From: Perkinsus olseni
Taxonomy: Eukaryota; Perkinsozoa; Perkinsida; Perkinsidae
Length of the DNA stretch: 64,000 nt
Reading direction: 5' to 3'
Assembly (NCBI GenBank): GCA_013115135.1
Contig: JABANP010000007.1
Coordinates: 62,001-126,000, forward strand
The position numbers and the translations under genes were made by a program. Each line of letters begins with the position of its first letter. Within the stretch, counting starts at the first letter, position 1. The notes under the pieces are model-generated. The model worked only from the letters and a program-made list of their open reading frames with translations, had not been told where the DNA came from and ran no database searches. Below are positions 48,601 to 59,690 of this stretch, piece after piece.

Positions 48601-50287
48601 ATTGTTGATCGTGCCACTAACAGCGTCATCGAAGACGTTAACTAGGAGGCTGTCCATTGGTTTGGGTAGGAAGGGGTCGTCCACATCGGAGATAACATAC
48701 TCCGTGCCATTAGCACTCTGAAGGGAAGGCGTTCGACGGGGGTGGTACTCGATAAATTTGAGAATCGCACAGGGGAGTGGATAGAATGGTACCGCAACAA
48801 TAGTAACGATACCAAGTATTCGCTAGGGGGCGCTATCAACCTCGCTTGAATATAAGTAATAGTATTTCATTCGACGATCGTCGTTGCGAGGAGTGGAGTG
48901 TTGATATCGTGAAAATAGCAACTCAGCAGCTGCTTGCAGCCCCTTCAAGCACCTCCCCAAGGATCTTATTTTCCTATAAATTCGAGTGCGGCCTACCTGC
49001 AAATCGAAGATGCTGACACTCTTGTCGTCGAAGGTCATCAGAGCGATCTGTGACCGTTCCGGGAGGTTCGGGAGGGCATCCTTGATGGCGTTAGCGGCAA
49101 CTCGCACCAACCCCGTGGATATTGCTGTGTAACTCTTTTCAAAACAGAAGACATAAACAGGAGGTACCGGGGGTCGAACCTGCGACCAAAGCCCTACGCA
49201 CACTGATACACGCGTCTGAGCCGTACCATGTAGTCCTGGGTGGCGATGAAGTCCACCGTGCCGCAAGTCATCTCCGGCGGGGGCTCGTAGACATCGATGC
49301 CGTTCGAGTGACCGCAAAGGTTACATATCCACCTCCGCAACTGCAAGTTCAATGCGGCGAACGGATTCAAGTACCTGAGGATGATTTGTGCGAAAGATGG
49401 TACGCTCAACGGAAATATTACGTCCGACACCGAGCACAACGATGGATCACGTCGGCGACGGGGACCTGGCTTTCAGTCGGGGCCAGAGGCTGGCAGAAAA
49501 AACCTGCAGAGGCCGAGAATCGAACCTTAGACCTTTTGATTAGAAGAGCTCACCTATGGGCAGCTTAGCCTTGACTTGAGTGGACTCGCTGGCGGGCATC
49601 ACACTGAAGCTGCCCCGCAAGAACTCAGGCCGTGCATTGAGAGCCGGATCGCACTCGGCAGTCTGAGAAAAAGCATAGCCGGCTGACCTTCGATGGGAGC
49701 CCACTTACCTCTAGCACCTGTCCACCACCCGGTGCCATCCCACCGTGGGAAACCATACCACCGTGGGCTGCTGTTGGTGGAGGCTGGCTACCGGTCGGTC
49801 CCGGGCGCAACATACTCGAAGGCTTGCCCGGGGGCAGCGTTGGAAGGCGTTGACGCTGAGACAGAGAGTTCAAAGCCCTTCTCATTCACCACTGCCTTAG
49901 TACTACCATAGGTAGGCGGCGGCCCGGGTATATGCTGTCCTGGGAGGGGCGGAGGGCCGACACTAGGCTGACCCATCGGGGGTGCTACTGGTTGCTGGCC
50001 ACCAGCCATCGGAGGCGGCGCTCCGTAGGGACCTGAACCCCATGAAATATCCTACTGTCGCCGACACTCGTCCGGAGATGCGCCACGATAACGCCGCTAG
50101 TCACCGCTGCACTCGAGAGGAGCCCTTCGACGCCTGCGTACCACTTCCCTGCTGCTGGCCTGGTTGAAGGGGGTGGAGCCATCTGGGGCGCCCCTCCTGG
50201 AAAGGGGGAGGTCTGGACAGGCACCGATGATCCTGGTGGTGCTCCTGCTGGTGTATTCTGACCGAATGGCGATTGGTAATATGACAT
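45654..50287 (-). CDS. SEC24: SEC24 COPII cargo-adaptor subunit, copy 2
   Basis: A diverged tandem paralogue of the gene downstream. It starts MSYYQSPFGQNTPAGAP and continues with Pro/Gly-rich exons. The zinc finger is complete across an intron: CARCRT then YLNPFAALNLQLRRWICNLCG (about 49430-49320). GTVDFIATQDYM joins VRPPVPPVYVFCFEKSYTAI (trunk start) and QIALMTFDDKSVSIFDLQ. DPFLPKPMDSLLVNVFDDAV (about 48660), VELFVATDN, DLASLAPLAKYTGG and QAALLYTSSAGERRIRVNTS follow. Near the end, AGTQISYEEFVQRLG is the last helix of the gelsolin domain. The tail is again extended and proline-rich (QQQMNSPPAMPSQQQHPPSA, GGPPPPPPMMAGTP, APPPPPTMGNNYSHPP), ending at 45654. Two introns (48189-48250, 49504-49553) look tRNA-derived. 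The two paralogues differ enough to suggest an old duplication with different cargo. Confidence 0.87.
48189..48250 (-). other. SEC24 copy-2 intron with antisense tRNA-like 3' end
   Basis: This 62-nt intron lies between VATDNLHM and DLASLAPLAKY, a junction fixed by family similarity. Its complement contains GGTCCCGGGTTCGATTCCCA and ACCCCGCA, i.e. B-box, T-loop and acceptor-like end. Only about three of five T-stem pairs hold. Confidence 0.5.
49504..49553 (-). other. SEC24 copy-2 intron resembling a tRNA 3' half in sense orientation
   Basis: A 50-nt intron (GTGAGC...TGCAG) after the exon ending KAKLPIG. Within it CTTCTAATCAAAAG looks like an Arg(UCU)-type anticodon loop, and AAGGTTCGATTCTCGG like a B-box/T-loop with acceptor-like CCTCTGCA. 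The T-stem is poorly paired. Confidence 0.45.
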
Positions 50288-53200
50288 ATCCGATGACTAA
50301 AAACAGTCACCTGATGGTGATACAAAATTGGGACGAGCCAGCGGAGCGAAGCGCGGGGAGGGGGTCGGATGGACAGAAGCTCAAGAGTAGTAGAGTAAGG
50401 TTACGTGTAGATGGTCCACGGCACAGTCAAAAAGAAGAAAAATTTAGCAGGCCTCGGGCGTGCGCGGTTGCCAAATGAAGCGTCACGCGCCACAAAACTA
50501 AATTCAACAACAGCCGTCACGAAGGGTTGATGTTGTCTAAGAGGACGGCCCGGTCCTGCGGCAGCTCTCGGAGTAGCGGATCTACGGTAGTAATTTCGGG
50601 GCGCGTGACGGTGGTCGAAGGGACTCCTCCACGTTCCGCTGAACCCCTATAGTATTGAGCTGAGGGGCTACTGCGCAGGATCCACTTACCACACAGTGAA
50701 GCTGATCTTATCGAATCTTAGGTTGACACACGTCGATCCTCGTCGACCGTCCTCTTCTCGAGGCCTAGCGTCCGGAGCTCATCGTGCGATGCCCGAGGTA
50801 GCCGGGCTGCCCAGAATCTTTTCCGTCACCGAATGCGCTTAGGGATCTCAACGCCGGTGGCTGGGGACTACCGGGAGTCTCGGATTCCCAAGGCATGTCA
50901 GCTGCCACCCCTACGCCCTCGAAAGGTACCACGGACCCTGCCCGTCCTCTGAGGGATGCTGTTGGCGTCAGGTACTGAGCATCCGGGATGGCATCCCCGG
51001 GTACATGGGGTATGTCCCTGGAAAAACCGCTGAGAACGTTTTTGGTAGGGCCACATGGGGACCGATAAAGCTGAGCGTCTCTGTGGGAAATAATGACGAT
51101 CTCTTGGGTGTTCGTAGATCTGACTGTAGGGCGACTTCAGAGGGTGTCCCACTACTTCTCATCCACTTTCAATGTTGAATTTCTCGAGGATGACTTTGTT
51201 CGTCCCTTTCTCTTGTCTCGCTCGGAACCGGAAAGGGACTGCGGAAACCTCCAGAAAACTTTCCGAGGGCTCGAGAGTGACTTGTCTCTTTATTTTCGAA
51301 ACACCTCTCTATTTACCGCGAAAAATCGGCAGCAAACACTCGCGATAAATTCAGCATCAGGACTGTATGAAAGTAGTAGGATACCCTTTATCCTTCTGTA
51401 GGGGCATCCTGGACCAACACCCTCGACAGAAGTCTCAGCGCTCACGAGATTGGAGAGTTTGGCAGCATTAATCGGTACGCCTTCTGCACTGACAAAGGAC
51501 AGGGGAGATGATGTGTTCGGTCAGACCTTTTCCTATGGGAGTGTACCATGGCAAGGGACGGCTTAAGCCGGGATACCTTTTTGCCGACGATAACACTATG
51601 GTGGGTAGGCGCGATGGGGCTCCTGGGAGCGTCGCCTTATACAGGGCGCCGGTTCAGAAAGGGCCCCACCCTCATAACTTATTGTTGCGAACGAATTACG
51701 GCTTCAAGTGGGTTGCGAGCGGAAGCTCTCATCGTGAACTGAACGATGATGGACTGAACTGGAGCCGCTTCTTCTTTACCCAAACCATTCAAGAGCTGAA
51801 AAATCTTTGCCCTTTTTGAGTATATACTCTGAAGTTGGGATTATTCGCACGGTCGATCGTCTCGTGTAGTGGCCTGCGCCCTGGCACTCTTCCGATCAAT
51901 CGACTTTACTGGAGGTACCTCTAGTCGTGTCCGACGGTCATAGAGAAATACCCGTTCACAGTAGCAGCTACATGCACATGAGGAGGGGGACGAGCACCTG
52001 CCCCTTCACTGGTGAGCTCTTCCTCTTGGGCCCTCTCATAAAGCCACCGTAGGCATTCACGTTGACTATGCTGGACGGTCCCCAGGCCAGGAGGGCTACG
52101 GACTGCAACAGCCTGCCATAGGAATGCACGTACCCCGGTGGGTGGAGGATGGTTTGCCTTCGCCACCTTTCAGAGCAGCGCAGGTACACTGGCTTCGCTC
52201 GGGGGGTTTATGGAGAGAACATTTACGGGTTGCGCAACAGTAGGGTTGGACTCGTGCTCATCACCGCCTTTGCCTTTGTGGTCACTGTAGGTATGCAGCG
52301 TGGCTTAGGCCAGCACTTGGCGCTGAAGAACCAACAGCGTATTACACAGTATTAGCCTGTACATGTCCTTTATGTTGTTGTTCACGGCACGGCTGCTGTT
52401 GTGTTGGTGAGAGGATTAATATCCGGAGCCGGAGGGAGTTGGGACGGTTGTAGCTCTTCCTTTTATTGCCGCGGTGGCCTCCAAGGGAGAGATAATCATC
52501 ATTATTAAGGGGTGAGGGGGCTACACCTTCCGTCAAGTCGATTGCCGTGTCACTGTACTTTACGCAAGTGCAGGGCTGATGGGCTGATCGGAAGGGAATG
52601 CGAGGTTGATGCTGGGCATTGACGTTATTCAGGTAATGGACGCCACGTGTGAGAAGGAGGCTGAAGGAAAGGGCAGATGGACGGAGTACTACACGCCGGA
52701 TGTCTATCACCGTGCAGACGTTGCCAACGGTCAAGTGGTCGGGGGTGGGAAGGAAGGCTGCTGTTGTCGCGATCACTTCCCGACGGTTTTAGCTGACCCT
52801 AACTCAGCAGGCTGTAAGAGTGACTTCGAGTGGGGGAGTGCTCAGCTATGGGGGAGGCAGGAAGGTGCGGATGGGAGTCAAATAGTTGTTGGCCGTAGTT
52901 GTACGGGCAGTAGCGGACAGTCCTGGGGGTCAGTGGAGGCCTTGTGTTGCTCTGAAATCGTTCCCTGTGGTTAAGTCTTGCGAATCACGCGAGTGATGGG
53001 GAAAAATCTGAGAAGTTCAGCTGTGTTCGTTGGGCCTCTACTCGTGTAGGTAACTCCGAGCTGACCGCAAGCGGTTACGGCAGTTGGGATGCTCCCACCA
53101 CGTGCCCCTCTACCGGTAGCAGTACCATCCTCCACTTGCACAACATATCGGGAGGTTGTCAGGTCTTGTCACTCGTTCTTCCGTGACTGAGCCGGCACGC

Positions 53201-53292
53201 CTGACCACATCGGGAATGCTGTTCCCGCCCGGAACTTCTTCGCTCGGTACAAATGCTCAGACAGCGTCTTGGTAACGGCCCCCTCTTGATTA
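50288..53292. other. About 3 kb without a gene I can name
   Basis: Short open frames occur on both strands. One (51508-51819) reads GYLFADDNTMVGRRDGAPGS and LLLRTNYGFKWVASG and could be an exon. Another (52606-52974) is Gly/Ser/Trp-rich (FEWGSAQLWGRQEGADGSQ) and may be a 5' exon of the first zinc-finger gene. Neither could be linked to a family. Confidence 0.35.
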
Positions 53293-54230
53293 GTCGTCGA
53301 GCCCTATGACCCTGAGCTGGCCTACAGCAACCTCCCCGAGGACGAGAGGCGGCATCTCGAGGCGAACAGCGTGGTCCTCAGCGGCGGGGCTACCATCGGG
53401 AGTGAGTCCTGGTTCTGGTCTGGCCGTAGTGAGTTCCGTTGCTGACAGTTGAGGAGGGGTGGCTGGTGTGTTTGGCATGTGAGAAGAAAACTCATATCCT
53501 GCGAGGGGCTATGCTGTCCCATATACTCTCCAAGAAGCACAAGCAGAATCTCAGCTACTATCGGTGGCAGGAGGAGAGGAAACCGTCTCCCAGTCCGGTA
53601 GCAATCCGACGGGAACCCGACTAGGAAGTGGGCTGTGGTCAGGGCTCAGAGGGTCAGGAACAGCAGCCGAAGACTGTCCAGTGGGTCTCGGTAACGGAGA
53701 GTGCGGAGCTACCGGAGTACATAGAGGAGACTTTGCTGGGGTATCGATGCACTCTATGCGACAAGAACCCTCAATCGCTGTGGTGCCTCGAGACTCATAT
53801 AAACGGCCAGAAGTGAGATGGCTCGGTCACGGCACGCAGTTGGGTGGTGAGATCCTCCTGCAGGCACCGGAGCGCGCTGGAAAGGGAGGCTTGGAGGCAA
53901 CAAGTGTTGAGGGACGTCTCTGGTGGCAACGCACTGACCCCCGCGCCGCTGGAAGGAGTCAGTCCCCTCGGCGGTAGTCCTTGGGAGGGGTGCGATCAGG
54001 TCCCCGCGACAGCTGCAACGCCGTCGTCTCTCCCACCCCTGCCGCCACCTCCCCCTCCTATACGCCAAGTCCGACGCTACAGCGGCGAGGAACCGTTGTA
54101 TGCTCCCAACGGCCGGCTCCTGCCTCCTGGGTGAGTCGGGCGCGTGGCTCGATCAGAGAAGAGCGGCCATAGTACTGTCCTTGGCAGTTTCCGAACGTGC
54201 CTGCGGAAGCGTTCTCAAGTCAGCAAGTAA
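53293..54230 (+). CDS. Tandem two-finger U1-type zinc-finger protein, gene 1 (5' end not found)
   Basis: Exons, by frame and splice signals: 53293-53401, 53449-53597, 53625-53812, 53864-54130 and 54188-54230. A first conserved segment (YSNLPEDERRHLEANSVVLS) is followed by finger A, W-L-V-C-x2-C-x13-H-x5-H (CLACEKK...SHILSKKH). Finger B, YRCTLCDKNPQ...H-x5-H, has its last His after the intron (INGQK|H). A proline-rich stretch leads to EPLYAPNGRLLPPG and the basic end FRTCLRKRSQVSK. C-x2-C-x12/13-H-x5-H is the U1/matrin type found in RNA-binding splicing proteins; a nuclear RNA role is inference. The intron 53598-53624 would be only 27 nt. The family itself is unknown to me. Confidence 0.65.
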
Positions 54231-54496
54231 TCACCACCGGCAAGTCGTTTATTACTATACGTACACAGTGTGCAATCCACACTCATGGAGGCCTCCACGG
54301 TCTCGACTGTTATTTTTGTGCAGTCGCCTGAGCTCTTGTGTGAGAGTGCAGGATAACGCAGACAGTCCAGTGGTTCTGCTGCTGGGCTGTAGCGATCCGC
54401 CCACAGGAGTTGCTATTGGTGTGGTACTGTCGTCTAAACTCCTAGGCATGGTGTTGTTTTCTCTTCTGTGATTAGTGTGACTGCCCCTCCTCTCCC

Positions 54497-56472
54497 ATGG
54501 CCTCAACCATGTGGGGCATCGACGGCTCCCGCGGAAAAGGAGGCCATGATAAGGAGAACAGCCTCGCTCACAATCGCCAGTCAGTTTCTGATGCTTGGAA
54601 GCAGTCCGAACAATGGAGTGCGATCGTGTCATCCTCGCGTGGTCGGCTCCTAGCGTGCCTCTGCTGGGTGAGAAGGGCCTATCCGAACCCAGCGACTGGT
54701 GCGAGGAGGCCAGGGAGCCCTCGATGAGTGGCGGTAGTGTGGATAGCGGCCCCTGTGCCTTTGTGTCACGATGGTTTCATCGAGGCTCAGTGGGTCCAGC
54801 CCCTCTGTCGAAGCCCCAGCGTAGCATCCTTGACCACAACTTCGTGTCCGTTTCTGATGGTCGGGAGTATGGTCCAGGTAGCCAAGTTCAAGGTACCCCA
54901 GATGGTATGGTTGTCGTCTTTGGTAGGTGTGAAGGCAGGTTGGCTCTACTGTCGCCTCTGTGACAAGAAGTGTGACAGGTTTGAGATCATGCTTGGTCAC
55001 CTTGCTTCCCTGAGGCATCAAGAAAGAGTAGCAGCAGTGCCTCGCAGTGTAATACCCCTAGAAGCCAAGGCATCGGGACAAAGAGCCCACCATCGGCTTT
55101 GGACGCTAGAGGACCTAGAGGCCGGTGAACCTGTCCTGACCGTTAGGGCGGTTCTCTTGTTTTTTGTCCTCTCTGCGCTCTCTCGTTCAGGATGCTTCCC
55201 TTGTTCAATCGGCACCTCAGAAGATTTCTGGTAATCTGCCGAAGTTCCTTTCTAGACGGGGCGAGACTTTCTTCTGCGCTCTATGCCAGTGTGGGCCCAT
55301 GGCAAAGATCTCCTTAGGAGATCACTTAACGGGCCAGAAGTAGCCGCTGGGGGCTCCATCGTATGGTCTCAGTGGGTGACCCACTGATTGCAGGCATCGG
55401 AAGCAGTGCGATCGAGATCAGTTGGCCTCGAGTCTTGAAATGTTGCAGACTCTTAGGAAGTCGGCGGGAAGTTCAGCAGCATCAGTAGGGGGAATAGGGG
55501 CCGGGTAGTCCGTAGCGAGGAGGAGCTTGGGGTTCTCTGCCATTCGTCTAGCAGTCAGTAGTGGACGGTAGAGAGAGGGTTTAGATCATCTTGAGCATTG
55601 GAGCTATCAACAGCGCTACGATGGAGAGTCGTTACTATTGCCTCGGTATCCATATATTTATGGTTTGCTGTAGAAGTCGAAGAAGAAGACCCCGTCACAG
55701 CTAAGCACTAGAGAGCCCCTAGTGGTCTTGTCCATGAAGTCCCTGCAGACTCTATTCGGGAAGCGTCGGCTGCTTGAGGTGCTACAAATCGTCACCTTTC
55801 TAGTGAGGGAAGAACTCCCCTTGGCAGGATGCCTTCGAGGCGCCCGCCCTTCAGCTGACCAACTCCAGTGATTTCTCAACAGCCAGGCGGCGGCAAGAAG
55901 CGCCGGGTGGATGGTCAGAACATGTCGTTACCGGACTCGGTGATCGAGAAGGGCGAAGGCTACTATTGCAAGCTCTGTGATGCCAGACCTCAGAACGAGA
56001 GGGACATGTGGGCTCATCTGCGGGGGAACAAGTAAAGGAAAGGGGCCCTACTGGTCTGGTCGAAGGCTCTCGCAGTCTCTCCGTTGTGGGCGAGGGTTCG
56101 CCCACCTAGCAGCTTCGATCAGTATTGTAACCCCTTCTCGAGGCACCGGAGTAATGCTGACCGTTTGGATCTATCAAGGCCTCCCTCGGCGTCAACTGCA
56201 GACAGTCTGTCTTACAACGTGAGACCTTGATTGGTAGTCCATTCTTCACGACCATGCAGGTGAGCGCTCGGCCATTCTCGCCGCCACCTCCGAGCCAGTT
56301 CGAGCGTCGTTTCCCAGAGCCCCCGCAACGCCTAGAGGAGGCCCTTTACGCTCCTAACGGTGCCCTGCTGCCTCCCTGGGTGATCGGCCCTGCACTGAGT
56401 GGAGGTATAGCCTCTCTCAGGTTCAGGACGGCGCAGCGCCTTCGCCGCCAGCGCTACGCTGAGGGTACATGA
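54497..56472 (+). CDS. Tandem U1-type zinc-finger protein, gene 2 (rearranged)
   Basis: Begins MASTMWGIDGSRGKGGHDKE. The conserved RSILDHNFVSVSDGREYG segment lies near 54830, finger A (GWLYCRLCDKK...HLASLRH) at about 54945-55035 and a finger B (FFCALCQCGPM...HLTGQK) at about 55270-55340. A second finger B (YYCKLCDARPQNERDMWAHL) lies at about 55965-56034 and the proline-rich EEALYAPNGALLPPW motif at about 56330-56380. The order A-B-B-C differs from A-B-C in its neighbours, so this may be two fused or partial copies. About 600 bp between the B fingers shows no motif. The end WVQDG or an alternative frame to 56472 is uncertain. Confidence 0.55.
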
Positions 56473-56566
56473 TCGTGTGAATGCTTCTCTTCATCGGCTT
56501 CTGGATTGCGTTAGTCCGGGGAGGCTGAGCTGTGGCAGTTGATTTCCCTCTCGCTTGTTGATTGTC

Positions 56567-58981
56567 ATGCCTTCCATCGGGGATGACGGCAGCAGGCAGG
56601 GCAGCAGCAACTGGTGAGCTCTCACGAAGACTTGCGTTCCTTTCCACCTCCATTGGGAGGACGACGCCGCATCTTGCTCTTGGACAGGTCCGGGGAGCAG
56701 AACGGCTCCCGCTCCGTCCTGCTTAGTGCCGCCCACACGATGGCCGAGAGTGGGGCTAAGTACGTAGCAACTCTCTGCATGGCTGTGTTGTTGTTAAGGC
56801 CTCGTGCATTTTAGGAAGGATCCCCCGGGTGAAGGCTCCGCTTCTTATCCTGCGGATGGCCCCGAGAAGGAACCTCCGACCGAGCAAGGTGAGCCGGGGG
56901 CTGAGCTGATTGGCTTGCGATGATCTACTGTTGGTCAGAAACTGCTTCTCCGGAGAGGAGTCCGCAGGCTGCTGCTGAAGTAAAGAAGAAGAAGGTGGAG
57001 CAGAAGGAAGACGAGAAGCCCGACTCCTCATCCTGGGGGAGGTCTAATAGATGGGGTAAGGAGGGCTGTGCTGGGCTGGTGGATTGCTGTTCCTTCAGGC
57101 GAGAAGTCTCCATCGGACTCGAGAGCTCTGGGAGGTAGCCTGTGGAAGAGCTCCTGGGATCCTGACAGGCGCCCTAGTGACAACCCTCCTAACAACAGAC
57201 GGAGTAGTACCGGGCGGCGGACTTGGGCACTCATCGCTCCTTTAGGCCGACCTCGCATAGATCTCTCTTCATAATGGACGACACCCATTGGGTGCCCTAC
57301 TAGCTCTCGTCCCCTGTTGACCGTTCGAAGAACGGAGGGTGCTGGGGTAGATCCGAGGACCTTTTGCTTGCTAGATCGTCGTCCGGCTCTCCCTTCCACT
57401 GTATCATGCTGCACCAGTATTGTATTTCCTCAGACTATTCGTCATCGTCATGGGACATGCCGCCTGATTGGGACCCCCAGAAGGACTATGATAACCTCCC
57501 GCCAGCCAGCGGGCCATTCTTGAGAACAACTTCGTTGGGCTGTCGGATGGGAAGAAATACTACGGTGAGCCATTCATTCCATTCTTCGTGCTGAGAGACG
57601 TGGCGGTTGTATCATGTACAGCACGATGTACGTGAAAATTTCCTTATGAAAATTCTGGACTTTCCCTCAAAAATGGCCCAACAGAAGCTTTTGAAGGCTT
57701 CTGTCGGGCCGCTCTGGGGTAGCAGGGCGATCTGACTCTCTCCGCCAGGTCTAGAGAAGGGCTGGCTCTACTGTGAGCTCTGCCGCAAGAAGACCTGCAT
57801 ATCTTTCGACATCATGAGCAACCATCTGCAGTCCGAGAAGCATCAGCGGTATTTGCGGTGGATGCAGATGCAGCCTGAGGAGGCCCGAATGAAGGCCATC
57901 GAGGACATGCAGCTCACTAACGTATGGCGGTCGTCTCGACTGGGGAATCGGTTACTGTCTCAGTCACCTTCTAAGGAGGAGCTCTCGGCGGCCGTGGTGC
58001 CGACAGCCCAGGGTGGGGGCGTCGGTAGTGGTGCTGAACCACCCGTAATTAAACAAGAGGATCTGCCTAAATTCATTGAACTAAGGCCGGACTGCTTCTA
58101 CTGTACACTTTGCGATGCCCGGCCACAGGCCTGGTCCTCCTTAGAGAGCCACGTAGCCGGTCAGAGGTGACCACCGTGTTAGTGTAGGGGGAGGAGTGGT
58201 ACTGTTTTTCAGGCACAGGAGTCGCTATGAGCGTGCTGAGTGGGAGCAATCGGGTCAAGCGGCCGGCTGGTATGGACAGCTAGCAGCCTCGTCAGCCTCT
58301 GCGGCATCGACCACGGTGGGTCGGGGCGCTCGGCTTTCTTTCTGAGGGAGAGGTGGTGTCTGTCATCAGGCTCCGGCACTCCCCTGGACCACATCGACTT
58401 CCGTGTCTTCCTCGTCAGTATGGCAGCACGCTCAGCCATGGCAGCAGCCGCGGTCGGCAGCCGAACGGCCCCTCTTCGCCCCCAACGGCCGTCTCCTGCC
58501 ACCGGGGTAGTACTTGGTGTGTAGCCCTTGCTGCAACCTGCCTGTACGATTATAGTCGTGTAGATGAAGCTTGCCTTATAGTGAGGCCGCTATGCCACGT
58601 GGCGCGAGAACGGCGGTCGGACTATTGAAGCTCTGAGCCATTGTCCGAGTGCTGCCTTGAGCCCCCGCTGCTGCGGCCATGTGTCATAGTGTGATCGTTC
58701 TTGCATGTGGCATCGTGACTCAATTTTGACGTGCTGCAGTGACTGCAGTGCAGTCTCTTCGTTACAGACTGTACGTCACCTTCGTCGAATCAGTGCCTCC
58801 CGTGAGTTCACTGCTATTCTCTCTCGCTAGCAGTTGCCAACTTGAGTAGCGATGTGGTAGAGGCATGCGTTCGTCTGTGGTGCAGGTTCCGCCATGCTCG
58901 AGCTCAAGCGAAGGCCAAGGCCGCTAAGGCAGCCGGTCCACCGACCCGCGCGTCGTTTGAAGCTGACGGTGTGCTGCTGTG
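56567..58981 (+). CDS. Tandem two-finger U1-type zinc-finger protein, gene 3
   Basis: Starts MPSIGDDGSRQGSSNW. Charged exons follow (EVKKKKVEQKEDEKPDSSSW, then SLWKSSWDPDRRPSDNPPNN). The shared segment MPPDWDPQKDYDNLPPA with ENNFVGLSDGKKYY lies at about 57450-57560. Finger A is GWLYCELCRKK...NHLQSEKH (57760-57843), then a helix QRYLRWMQMQPEEARMKAIE. Finger B is FYCTLCDARPQAWSSLESHV (58096-58160), completed by GQR|HRSRYERAEWEQ across an intron. RPLFAPNGRLLPPG (about 58465-58510) joins the last exon FRHARAQAKAKAAKAAGPPT, stop 58981. Of the array this is the best-kept member. The RNA-binding role is inferred from the finger type only. Confidence 0.65.
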
Positions 58982-59690
58982 ATCGTCAAACCCATGGAGG
59001 CTTCCGGGCTGTTTTAGCATATTATTTTCCCCCGTGTTGTTACTTATTGCTGCCGCTTCTTCGTCTCCCTCTCCTTGCCCTTGCATCAAGGTGGGGTGAT
59101 GGAGATGATTGGTCGGTGATTCATAATTTGCCTCTAGCGTACGTCGCGCCCCTAGCAGCTCTCGTACCTGTGATTTCGGACACCCCCACAAGGTCTGCCT
59201 TGCGTTGGGTTCTCTCTCCTTAAAGTGATTAGTGCTCATCATACGCTGGGGTGGGGTAGCGACCAGTGATCGATCTCAACGCACTCTCCCAGTGGACGAG
59301 GAGCGTGAGGGTCTTCCCTCACAACTCCCGTGTGCATGCGTGCAGTGACTTCGCACCACTCGGCAGCCCTACTAAGGGCAGTTGCTCTGGACCGTTGGTT
59401 TCTTATGGGGTTAGTCGTGGCCAGTAGCCACTACTGCTACGGTTGGCCCCAGAGCGACAGCGTCAACGGTGTTGTTGAAAATTGCCACTTTTGCATCGCT
59501 TCGCTCCGCGTCACGAATTCTCACTGCGCCACAAAATTATTAGGGTCCCTCATTGTTACGTGAAATAAGCTATGAAGTCGTTATTTCGTAGTGGTTGGTG
59601 TTAGACGCCCCCTTGGGGTCGGAGATGGGCTCGGGTGGCTTCCCTCTAGACTTTGATGCTTCTCGTTAGTTCCTTAACGTACTAGTCATC
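58982..59690. other. Intergenic, upstream of the nucleolin-like gene
   Basis: About 700 bp without a recognisable gene. It ends in a pyrimidine-rich stretch (GCTTCTCGTTAGTTCCTTAA) before the nucleolin-like start. Confidence 0.4.
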
